A DNA stretch of 64,000 nucleotides from Dichotomocladium elegans. Lineage: Eukaryota; Mucoromycota; Mucoromycetes; Mucorales; Lichtheimiaceae. Positions 33,576-42,761 of the stretch are shown here, one piece after another; position 1 is the first letter of the stretch; each line of letters opens with the position of its first letter. The stretch lies in the NCBI GenBank assembly GCA_025716815.1, contig JAIXMN010000028.1, positions 372,001 to 436,000 on the forward strand, written 5' to 3'. Made by a program: the position numbers and the translations under genes. The notes beneath the pieces are model-generated. The model was not told the origin of the DNA. It made no database searches and saw only the letters and a list, made by a program, of their open reading frames with translations.

Positions 33576-35531
33576 TCAAGAGCAAAATGCTTGGACTCGC
33601 ATTGTGAAAGCAACATGAAATCACTCGTTGTCATTTACTGGATTGCTTCCAAACTGTCTTTCCATAGGAATTCATGAAGAAGCAGACGGCGACCTGGAAA
33701 AAATAGAAGTTAAGCTTGGCAGTAAGGCTATGGATGTGTTTATCATTATGTCCTCATTGATCACAAAGAACAAGATATATTACACGGATATTAACAAGGG
33801 ATATAGTGCCCATGTCACGCTTCGTCATGTATGAGGGGCCGAAGAACTTCAGCCTCTGGCACACAATATGCTCAAGCAGTTATGATTCAAAGAAAAAATG
33901 GGCCATCCGAGTTCAATGGATCGTTCTCCTTGAACAGAAATAAACGCAAAATAACGAACACTTTAAAACGCTTATGGATTTCCTATGCGAGTATGATTGA
34001 TAAAGCCCTAGAGAATTAGTTCTGAACTTGTCAAGTCTTTTTATATACTGTGCTTGCGGAAACATGAAAGAAGTGTAGTGAAAGACGTGATGATGTCTTC
34101 TGTTCCTAAAACGGCCCGTTGTACAGTTAAACATTGAGATCACCTATCCCAATGGTGGTCGAAGCAACGAATGGCAAAATACATCGGTTCCCGAGATCAA
34201 GATCTCTCCGGACTAGAGTTGCTGCTGCATATGATCATGCGGAACGATATCGCCAATAAGCTTTCTCTCCCGTTCATCTCTCAAAATATGCTGCACTCAA
34301 CCATAAGCAGCACAATTACCTGTAGTTGTTTCGACAAGCATTCAGATACTGCGCCAGTGACACATGCACGATATAATCTCTTCAGAATACACTGCGGTTA
34401 CTCCAAGAGAACCTATCGTTGAAGAGCCACAAATGATAAATGTCGCCAAAGAGTCAGGATTATTGCTATTTGTGTTTAGCGTTGTTTATAGATGGTTGAT
34501 ATGTCAATGACTGGTGAAATGATGGTGCCGATGCAGCCCTTATGGGAAATGCGCGCGCGTAATTATAGAGTGAGCGAGTATAGTAGCCGATTTTGCTCAC
34601 CATGCATTCCTAGTATTATTATATTTGTAAGATTTGGTGGTAGCTGTAAGGAAAGGATTACGATATGGTTCATGAAGACCGTAATTTGAATTGGATCCTT
34701 ATGATGGACAACAATGTAAAAGTAGAAATCATACACTGGAAAACTCATATAAAAATACTGAGTGAACATAAGCTACCTTTGGTGCAAAGATAAATTTATT
34801 ACTACTGAAAAGTGACAGACTCTATGCATTATACATTGTACCATCGGGAAGTGCATGCCTTAGAGTTTCCATGGCAAATCAGCTTGGATGTTCGCACGGT
34901 TACTCGTCATAGCCGCAGGTTTTCCTCGATATATCTCAAGTTAAAACAGACGCTGAGAACTTCTTTTCCTACATGAGTAAATATGTAATACTGTTTTCAC
35001 CGGAATATCGAACCACTTTCGTGTAAAGAGGCGATAGCTTTGTTTGCTCTTTGATTACCCGCTACTCGTCCGAATCGACTGCCGCTCTAGAGCGCTGAAG
35101 CATGATCAAGCGCCGAGATCTCTCCAAATCGGTTGTTGCTGATAGAAAAAGCACTTCTATGCCAAGAAAGCGACCGGGTGATGCCGGGTCCCGCTCCCGT
35201 TGCCAAGGTGAGGTAAACACCGGAGTGCAAATTTTGGTCATCCTTTACCACAATCCATCCTTTGCCGTTCGCCGAGATGTAGCTCAAATCAGACGTAACT
35301 AGTACGAGGAGAATCGCAAAGGTCGGTTTTACATCAAAAATGAGGCGAAGTAAAGACAAAAGTAGCTATTTGGAGTTTTATTGAGGTTTTGATGCAAGAT
35401 CTCGTCTGCCCCGTTTTTACCATTATTCCCGCTCCCCCACCAAAAAAAAATGTGGATACAGAATAAAAAATACTGGAAATCCCCAAGAGCGATCACCTTC
35501 ACATCTTCTTCGTTCTTTCTTCGTGCTCAAG
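33576..35531. other. Gene-poor island, no supported gene
   Basis: About 2 kb with only short frames. Codon-like order is not evident and I found no repeat longer than 30 bases with other parts of the window. Confidence 0.4.
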
Positions 35532-36650
35532 ATGGTTTTCGATACACAAGCGATCTCTTCTCCGTGCTCCGGCAGGAGACATTCACGCGTCCGATGGCTG
35601 AGGGCAATGCCCTACACCATCCCTTCCGCCGCTGTCCGCTGCGATCTTCGTCGTCGCCGCCTCCACATACGGGAGGCCAAAGCGGCGATGGCCGTCGATT
35701 CGGGGTTGGCGTCGAGACCCGCACCACCTGCTTCAGGTGGACCGCGTGGTCCGCTGTCCAAGCGCGTCACTCCGGGTCGCGTCCATCGTCGTTTTGGACC
35801 ATATCCAAAACAGGCGCTGCTGGCCGAGCGATCGCGTCAGCAGCAGCAGCGACAACAACGAAGAGTGCGAAAGCACGATGAGGAGTACTTGCAGCAATTA
35901 CAGCTGCAGTACTACCTCTCCATCAGCAGCAGCAGTACCAGTACCAGCTCCAGCTCGAGCTCCAGCTCCAGCTCCAGTTCCAGCAGCAGCAGCAGCAACA
36001 ACAACAACAGCAGCAGCAGCTTCAACAGCTGCTTCAAGACCTGTACGTCAGGCAACAGCAGCTTCAACAGCTGCATCAACTTCAGCAGCAGCAGCTCTTA
36101 GAGCAGCTCCAGCTTCAGCAGCATGTTCAACAGCTGCATGAGCAACAACAACAACAGCTGTATCAGCTTCAACAGCTGTTACAACAGTAGCTTCAACAGC
36201 TACAGCGCCTCTGGCTTCTAGCCATGCGCCCACCTCCATTCCTTTCTCTTCCTTTTCCCCCGGTCGTAGCGCAGGTGCATCACGGCGTCATGCCATCACA
36301 CCTCGCTACGCACCGTATCCGCAATTGTCACTTCCCCCACGCCGCGCCCTTTGCCAGCACTGCAGCTGTGTTCAGATTGACTTGGCTTCGGCCTCGTCAT
36401 CTCACCCTGAGTCTGGCCGGCGTGTTTCACGCATCCTGAACGCAGATGGATTCCACCATCATGTAAGTGTCAACCCCAATTAAACCATCCACGACTGACC
36501 GTTTTAATTGCATAGGCCGCTTCCGGCAGCGCCAAGAGCGCAATCTCTTGTGCGTGTGCTTCCCCCTTCCCTTCCTTCCCGCCCCGTCCCGCCCCGAGGA
36601 GTAGGGAGACGTGTCTATGGGACGGAGGGTGAACCCTGCGGGAGTCATCT
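35532..36650 (+). CDS. Triplet-repeat-rich hypothetical locus, frame uncertain
   Basis: Starts at ATG 35532 (MVFDTQAISS). A basic N-terminal part (LSKRVTPGRVHRRFGPYPKQ, ERSRQQQQRQQRRVRKHDEE) runs into a CAG/CAA tract at 35832-36190. In the starting frame the tract reads Ser and Asn to a stop at 36101. In another frame it reads Gln and Leu (LQQLLQDLYVRQQQLQQLH), and in the third Ala and Thr. Beyond it, one frame gives CQHCSCVQIDLASAS and LNADGFHHH up to a good donor (GTAAGTGTC, 36463) with acceptor TTGCATAG (36516). So either a spliced Q-rich gene with a frameshift, or a pseudogene. Not recognised. Confidence 0.35.
35832..36190. repeat. CAG/CAA-type trinucleotide-rich tract
   Basis: About 360 bases dominated by CAG, CAA, CTC-CAG and TTC-AAC-AGC units, with little else. 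All three plus-strand frames stay open over long parts. Coding capacity is ambiguous (Gln/Leu, Ser/Asn or Ala/Thr). Confidence 0.85.
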
Positions 36651-36843
36651 TGAGCCGGGGAGGTTGGCTTCTTCTGCAGTTCTTGTGAAAGTACCAGCAA
36701 CCTTCGAGCTTGCAGCGTTTGGTGATGCCTCCTCAGATCAGCAACAGGTCGCACACTGCCCGTTCGGGGCTATCTCTACTTCGATGATACCGGGATTGCC
36801 ACAAATCTTGATAAAGTAAGTTATGTCTTATCTCCATGAACAC
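36531..36843. repeat. Left arm of inverted duplication
   Basis: Matches the reverse complement of 37198-37480. The inner ~70 bases are near identical (GATTGCCACAAATCTTGATA, AAAGTAAGTTATGTCTTATC); similarity falls outward but is traceable through TTCTTCTGCAG (36669) and the TTGTGCGTG region near 36548. Confidence 0.8.
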
Positions 36844-37197
36844 TCAGAAGAGTACTTTTTCTTGTTGGCAGCCTATAAGGCAAGAGATACGCTCAAAACT
36901 TCATGAGAGCGTTTGGTGACCTATGTGGCACCATAACAGACTTCTATCTGTATATCATTTGTATATCATTATCATTGTCACAGCAGCGGGGTTCCAGCGG
37001 CGAGTTTACTGTAAGTACCTTATATCCATCTTCTATGATACTTGTAATGAACAAGATATACTAACTAATTTTATCCACATGAAATGTCCCTTGTCGAAAT
37101 GCCTGGTGTTGTGCCATTAAGAGCACACCAGGCATTTTTATATACTTGACTATAGCGTCGAGAAGAAAAAATTCAAAGGCCACACACGTACTCCAAA
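36844..37197. other. Spacer of the inverted duplication
   Basis: 354 bases between the two arms with no gene. It carries a perfect 13-bp hairpin (see 37097-37137). Confidence 0.7.
37097..37137. repeat. 13-bp perfect hairpin
   Basis: AAATGCCTGGTGT at 37097-37109 and its exact reverse complement at 37125-37137, with a 15-base loop. On the plus strand it is followed by TTTATATA. Could be a transcription-end or element-end structure, or the trace of a small inverted-repeat insertion. Confidence 0.85.
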
Positions 37198-37480
37198 TGT
37201 GTTCATGAAGATAAGACATAACTTACTTTATCAAGATTTGTGGCAATCCCCGTACCATCGGAGTAGAGAAGTCCTGGGCGTGCGGTGTGCGTCTGTTGCT
37301 GGTTTGGGGAGGATAAGCCAAGCGTTGCGGGCTTGGAGGCTGCTGGGAACTCACAGGAGCTGCAGAAGAAGTCATCTGAACCGACTCTTGATGGCTTTCC
37401 GTATGGGCGATCCCGAAGTCCCTATCTCCCTCTCCATCACCCTCCCCCTTTCGCCCTCAAGGTAGGCGTGTGCAAGTACG
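37198..37480. repeat. Right arm of inverted duplication
   Basis: Reverse-complement partner of 36531-36843. Arms differ at scattered positions (for example TATCTTCATG against the left arm's TATCTCCATG), so the duplication is not very recent. Confidence 0.8.
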
Positions 37481-38140
37481 CACTTCTGGGCAAAGGCAGC
37501 GAGTTTATATTCTCACCTATGGGTGTATCCGGGAAGTACAAGGTGTCCTTGCTTTATGAACGAAGATTCCAGGCATCGGGAGCAACTACGAACTTCGCTT
37601 ACGGGGCAGTCTCCTCGGAAACAAGCTCATCCTATACGCGTGCACACTTTCAGCAACATGTGCAACTAATTATGCGGGCTGTAACTCGAACCTAGACGAC
37701 GGCAGCACTACTGCAAGCTTACGTCCTTGTTTAAGAAATGGATACGCCGCATGAGAAGATGAAAGCAACCCAAATCTCAATAAGCCGTTGATCAATAATC
37801 CCGGCAAATTCGACGGTGTACAGCTCCACGGAGTACTCCGAAACATGCGGTCCATAAATATTCGACTTAGTCCGCGGGCAAGAAAAAAGACGTGCACGAA
37901 GCCCTCCTCGCCAATGAGATTATCTTTGTCCCCGATTTGCCTGATGTGCTGTTAAATCAGTAATATGAAAGGCCATAAATTTATGCGCTGCTTCATATTA
38001 GACGGGCATCAACGTACAAGAAATACAAGAGAACAACGGTCGACATCGAAAAGAAGGAACCAAAAAGAAGCACAAGAACGAAAAAAGAACAAGAATCACA
38101 AAGATATGCAACGACCAGAAAGAAAAGCAAGGGTCTTAAA
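37481..38140. other. Probable retroelement debris
   Basis: Several short frames with fragments such as YALLGKGSEFIFSPMGV (37476+) and NEIIFVPDLPDVLLNQ (37915-37962 +), the latter resembling the V-P-x-L-x-x-N-L segment of copia-type polyproteins. The match is weak and the reading frame is broken repeatedly. Confidence 0.25.
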
Positions 38141-38145
38141 GGAAC

Positions 38146-38960
38146 GACTGAAGAGCAAGAGCAAGAGCAAGAGCAAGAGCAAGAGCAAGAGCAAGAGCAA
38201 GAGCAAGAGCAAGAGCAAGAGCAAGAGCAAGAGCAAGAGCAAGAACATGAACATGAACATGAACATGAACATGAACATGAACATGAACATGAACATGAAC
38301 ATGAACATGAACATGAACATGAACATGAACATGAACATGAACATGAACATGAACATGAACATGAACATGAATATGAACATGAACATGAACATGAACATGA
38401 ACATGAACATGAACATGAACATGAACATGAACATGAACATGAATATGAACATGAACATGAACATGAACATGAACAAGTTCAAGAAAAAGATCAGAACAAG
38501 ATCAAGATCAAAGATCAGAACAAGAAGAACAAAAACAAAAAGAAGAGCAAAAGCAAAAAGAAGAACAAAAACAAACAGAAGAACAAAAACAAGCAGAAGA
38601 ACAAAAACAAAAACAAAAACAAAAACAAAAACAAAAACAAAAACAAAAACAAAAACAAAAACAAAAGAACAAAAGGAACAAAAAACAAAAAACAAAAGAA
38701 ACAAAAGGAACAAAATACAAAAAACAAAAGGAACAAAAGGAACAAAAGGAACAAAAAACAAAAAGAACAAGAAGAGCAAACAAAAGGAACCAAAAAGAAA
38801 AGAACAAGAAGAGCAAAAGCAAAAGGAATCAAAAAGAAAAGAACAAAAGGAATATAAGGAACAAGAGGAACAAAGCAAAAGGAACCAAAAACAAAAGAAA
38901 TCTCAAAAAGAAAATTCAAAAAAGAAAACGGGTGCAAAAAGAAGAAGATTCAAAAAAGGA
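38146..38960. repeat. Compound hexanucleotide satellite
   Basis: Three adjoining hexamer arrays: (GAGCAA) about 15 copies to ~38242, (GAACAT) 38 copies at 38243-38470, and, after a short diverged part, (CAAAAA)-type copies around 38600-38670 followed by AAC/AAG/AAA-rich derivatives to ~38960. The GAACAT array has two GAATAT variants, at 38369 and 38441, exactly 12 units apart. A plus-strand frame stays open through the whole block (KSKS, then NMNM, then KTKT), and the opposite strand is also open (FMFM). With hexamer units this is expected and is not evidence for a gene. Confidence 0.9.
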
Positions 38961-40469
38961 TAAGAGTGTAAAAGCAGAAGATTCAAAAAAAAGAAGAAAA
39001 AGAGAAGGCAAGGACCAAAGTGAAAGGCAAGAAGCAAAAAACCAATAGCAGAACTACAAAGAGAATACGGAAAAAACAAGTCCAATAACCTATGAGGAAA
39101 GGAAGGGAGCAAATATCCAAAAAGAAAAGCAAGAAGGGCAAGGATCGAAGAAGAAAAAGAAGAGCAGGAACCAAGGAAATGCAGCCAAGGAGAAATACAC
39201 TATCTGCCAATCGATAAAATCAAGTACATCACGCATGCGCCAGAGACACAGCAGAAGTGCCATCCTTTTTCTACGAAATATCCCAAACTGTCTCCGTGAA
39301 GGAATCACTACAATGGCCGAATACCCGTAGCGATCGATGGTGCAATAAGCTGAACTTGTCCATTGTATCAACGATGATGATGTCTCAGCAGCATATCTGA
39401 AAATGGCAACACTCAAACTGCGGAAAGATGGCTGTTTACCCCAGCTGAAGAACTATGTGTATCCCGTTATTTTCTGTTCCTGAGTTCGATAAATGTTACT
39501 ACAATGAATTGGCGCCCTGTTTCCTGGTGTGTCGCAAGCAGCTCCAGCTTACGGTATTCATACATGTTCACTCCATTCTCGTTGTCCATCAAAGACGTCT
39601 ACAAAACTATACGATTGGGCACGGCGCTTTTAAAATCTCGATTTTTCAAATCGCTGCCAAATGACACTGCATCACTTTGATACAAGGCCCCACACTATCC
39701 CTGGCCCTCTAGAGCAGTATGCATCGCAAGTTTTGCTGCAGCGCAAGCACCGTCACTTCGTTGCTCGAGTCAGCAGCCAATGCGCTAACAGAAGAAGAGT
39801 AGCCGATATCCAATGCTCTCGAATACCGACATTAATCCACCTAATTACAATACTTCTTTGAGGCGCGGAGCATATTATGGCTGTTTAAACTCAAATAAAC
39901 ATTTATCAAGCGCAACTGACTATCAGAATACAAAGAGAATATTGGTCTTAGCTGCGACGCTGGAATACGAAGTCATGTGACATGCATATGACTTTGCCCT
40001 TCTTACGGACGACTAAAAAAGAAGTAACAATGGATGTGGAAACACCAGCTAAAATGGCGGGAATGCAAATAGAACAAGCTTCTTCCTTCGATATTAATCG
40101 TAGACTGATCGAACCGTATAACCTTTAACTTAATGGTCCTTCTGCAAAACTATTTCATTTCACTTTGCTCTTAGACACCCGAAAAAACCGTCCAATAGGG
40201 TTCAACCAAATGACTACAGAAGAACGTGTCTGTATTCTCGAGATACGTTCATATATCAATTGATTATGAATACCACCCTCTGTAGCAGTAGCTACACTGA
40301 CGGGTCACTATCGACTGACGGCCAAGATACTACAAGGATAACGATCACGACCAAGACCGCATCTCCGGCGAAGATATTGTGTACCACACTCACTTTCTTT
40401 GTACGACGATCCTATGTGTATACCACTGTTATTACCCCGCTACCGTCTACTATATAAACAAGGATGTCC
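38961..40469. other. Gene-poor island, no supported gene
   Basis: A purine-rich continuation of the satellite to ~39200, then ordinary A/T-rich DNA. Short frames at 39455-39664, 39661-39861 and 40260-40457 show no recognised domain. Confidence 0.4.
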
Positions 40470-40591
40470 TGTGACGTTGGGCATCCCCACGTTGTATTAT
40501 TATCAACATCGTTCTTCTCGTCATGTTCACGCTTCCTCCACGCTGTATATCAGGGCTCTTCCAAAGTGCTCGCTCAACAGTACTTGTACTG
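40470..40591. repeat. Dispersed direct repeat, copy 2
   Basis: Partner of 31431-31551 in the same orientation. It ends about 130 bases before the first recognisable motif of the Fanzor relic, so it may be the left part of that element. Confidence 0.8.
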
Positions 40592-40718
40592 TAACAATGT
40601 TCAAGAAAACAAATAGCCTTCAATCCGGTTTTGAGCAGAGATTTGGAATCAAGAAAGAAGATACCGAGTACATCAATCTACAGATAACCCGGAATGGAGG
40701 CCAATAGGCTAACAGGCC

Positions 40719-41701
40719 ACCGTTAATCCTGGAAGAAGGGACCTATTGTATTGCGTTCATGAGAACACTTCATCCGATAACCATCAAATTTTCCGCTATA
40801 CAAAGGAGTTTCAGGATCGTACACGGAGGACCAAGTGGTACCGCAAATTGAGAGAACGAGTCAAGTTAAAGCGGCCTGAGGTGGTGTTGGCCGAACAGCA
40901 TCTATCTCAGTTCTAAAGTCGTACACTTTCCGTACTCGACTAGGAGGGATATCTCACTGCCAAAAGCCAGGTCTCTACGCTTCTCAAGACTTTCTATGCA
41001 GCAACCACAACGTAACACCCGAACTCCCCAATTTTTATTTCGAAAACTTCCCCTGTCCGCATTTTACAAGAAGCAACAAGCTAATGAAAAGCTCCCCGGC
41101 TCTATGAACGCGAAGTTTGGAAGTAAGGCTGTATTCGTGATGAGAATAGGCCTGCACCAAATATCAAATACCACGAACCTATCCGTAGTGTAGGCTCTCG
41201 GAGGCTGTTGAAAGGATAACAGTTGCAATGTGTCTTTAATCGACCAGTACAAAACCAGCAAGTTTTGCTCCACCTGTGGTAGTGAGTCTCTCACTACCTT
41301 GAAAATGGTGTCTAATCTACGCCCATATCAACAGCCCAATAATCCACTCACCCTGTGCCATGGCCTGCTACGGAATGAAAGGGCAACCAGAGTGCGTATA
41401 TTTTTCCAAAATTTTCTAATATATCGTTGCCTCAATAGATGTTCAAATTAAAACTGTACAGCGGACATGGAAGAGGGTGTTCGTCAGCCAAGGTTATGGA
41501 ATCGAGATCTGGCGGCGGCTCTTAACATGCATCATATCCTCCGTGGTCATCGGAAAGATGGCATTATCCCAGCAAGGAGAAGAAGTATTGCACAAGCATC
41601 CATGGCTCGTGGAAGGCCACGCTCATCCAAATCAGGGCAGCGGAATGGGAGACCACGACGTACAAGCTCATGCCGATCGAGACGGTCATGACCCCGGCCA
41701 A
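40719..41701 (+). pseudogene. Fanzor (eukaryotic TnpB-like) nuclease relic
   Basis: Broken gene of a mobile-element-associated RNA-guided nuclease family. At 40719-40913 one frame reads TVNPGRRDLLYCVHENT, then EFQDRTRRTKWYRKLRERVK and RPEVVLAEQHLSQF, then a stop. This is the RuvC-I region with the usual D-P-G Asp changed to Asn, plus the following helical part. At 40990-41190 pieces appear in two frames (LSAFYKKQQANEKLPGSMNA, and APNIKYHEPIRSVG). At 41230 the zinc-ribbon part begins, SLIDQYKTSKFCSTCGS, with only the first Cys pair clear. At 41467 the RuvC-III motif WNRDLAAALNMHHIL with its Asp is intact, followed by a basic tail. At least three frame breaks or stops and possibly a degraded intron (41400-41450) make it inactive. 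Fanzor genes are known in early-diverging fungi. The N-terminal half is not found. Confidence 0.8.
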
Positions 41702-41935
41702 TAATTTTCCACGTGAGTTATCGCTGACGCACTCAGGATAACGACAGCTCTCAGGGGTTAAGTGCTCTTCCGTTGGAAGAACGGTGTGTTGCAAGTTCAT
41801 GGGTGGAATGAAGGAGTAACATACTTTAATCCATGAATGCAACATCTTCTACGTATTAATACGTCGTTCTTTGCGTATTTTATACGCCATTGTTTTTATC
41901 TCGTGTACGAAATTTATTTTGGAAAATAAAAGTAC
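41702..41935 (+). repeat. 3' block and end motif after the Fanzor relic
   Basis: 41702-41745 (ATTTTCC..GTTATCGC..) aligns with 56511-56555, and 41885-41935 (TACGAAATTTATTTT, then GGAAAATAAAAGTA) aligns with 56670-56695 and, on the opposite strand, with 31381-31440. Read as the right end of the Fanzor-type element. In such elements this region would also hold the guide RNA scaffold; that role is inference only. Confidence 0.5.
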
Positions 41936-42004
41936 ACCATACACATGATATCTAATGTTGTACAGTCCGAGAAAAGTAGTAAGGATGAATGACTCAAATG
42001 TAGG

Positions 42005-42205
42005 GTGCCTGATGCTGATGTTGCTAATCTCCTGCAACCAGTGCAGGAGTGTGTATCCCTCTTTCCCCATGGCGATGATGCCATAACGCGCACAGCCGAA
42101 CTCTGCATCCGTGGATTAAAGCGCAGACGGACTGCAAGAGAAAACGAATTACTAAAAATGGCGAATGCCAAACTGCGATCAGTTCTCCATCGTGATTTTA
42201 TTTAA
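42005..42205 (+). other. Small open frame, possible exon or relic
   Basis: 66 codons starting MPDADVANLLQPVQECV and ending NAKLRSVLHRDFI, preceded by a usable acceptor (AAATGTAG, ending at 42002). The composition looks protein-like and has a basic helical centre (IRGLKRRRTARENELL). No family recognised and no upstream exon found. Confidence 0.2.
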
Positions 42206-42761
42206 AGCATGGCTCCCAGCGCTGCACCAAAAGTAGTAGGAGCTTTCTGGGGCAATGCATGCGCAGAATGTCCTTTTATGTGACGGGAATGCCCTTAGAC
42301 CTGACTGTTTGTCGCCTCGGTCGGAAAGATTGGCATGCAGCGTTTATCCCATTTATAGAGAGCAGTAATCAAATATCCAATATGACGATACAGAAGCTTT
42401 GCCAAACGCAAACATCCCGTTGTCCTTTATTTCTTGGAGACGCATGCTGCTTCTGCAATCTGGGAGAGGCAGGTCTGCTATATACATCCTCGGGGGTCTG
42501 TCTGTCTTTCTTTCTTTGGAGCAACACCTGTGGTAGCGTTCCCCACCGGGCTGGTTTGGTGGAGCCAATGATTTCGTGCACATCCCATTTTTGTCCTAGG
42601 CGATTGTTCACCAGTATTGTTTCTGTCCGTCGCTCCTCTTTTCCTTTCCCCCTTCTCCTTTTTAAAATCATTTTCTTTCTCACACGCACACGCAAGCGAC
42701 TCATCGCCTTATTCGCTACACACCAGCTTGCAGAAAGAAAGAATAGTTGCCACCATCAATC
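42206..42761. other. Promoter region of the coiled-coil gene
   Basis: No gene supported; frames on both strands (up to 177 codons at 42259 +) overlap and have no recognised domain. Pyrimidine-rich from 42620 up to the start codon at 42762. Confidence 0.4.

Noticed and set aside
38146..38960. CRISPR-like array
   Set aside because: Units are six bases with no unique spacers; this is a eukaryotic satellite.
37965..38963. A 332-codon plus-strand frame (Lys/Ser, Asn/Met, Lys/Thr repeats)
   Set aside because: It is the translation of a hexanucleotide satellite. The opposite strand is equally open, so length is not evidence for a gene.
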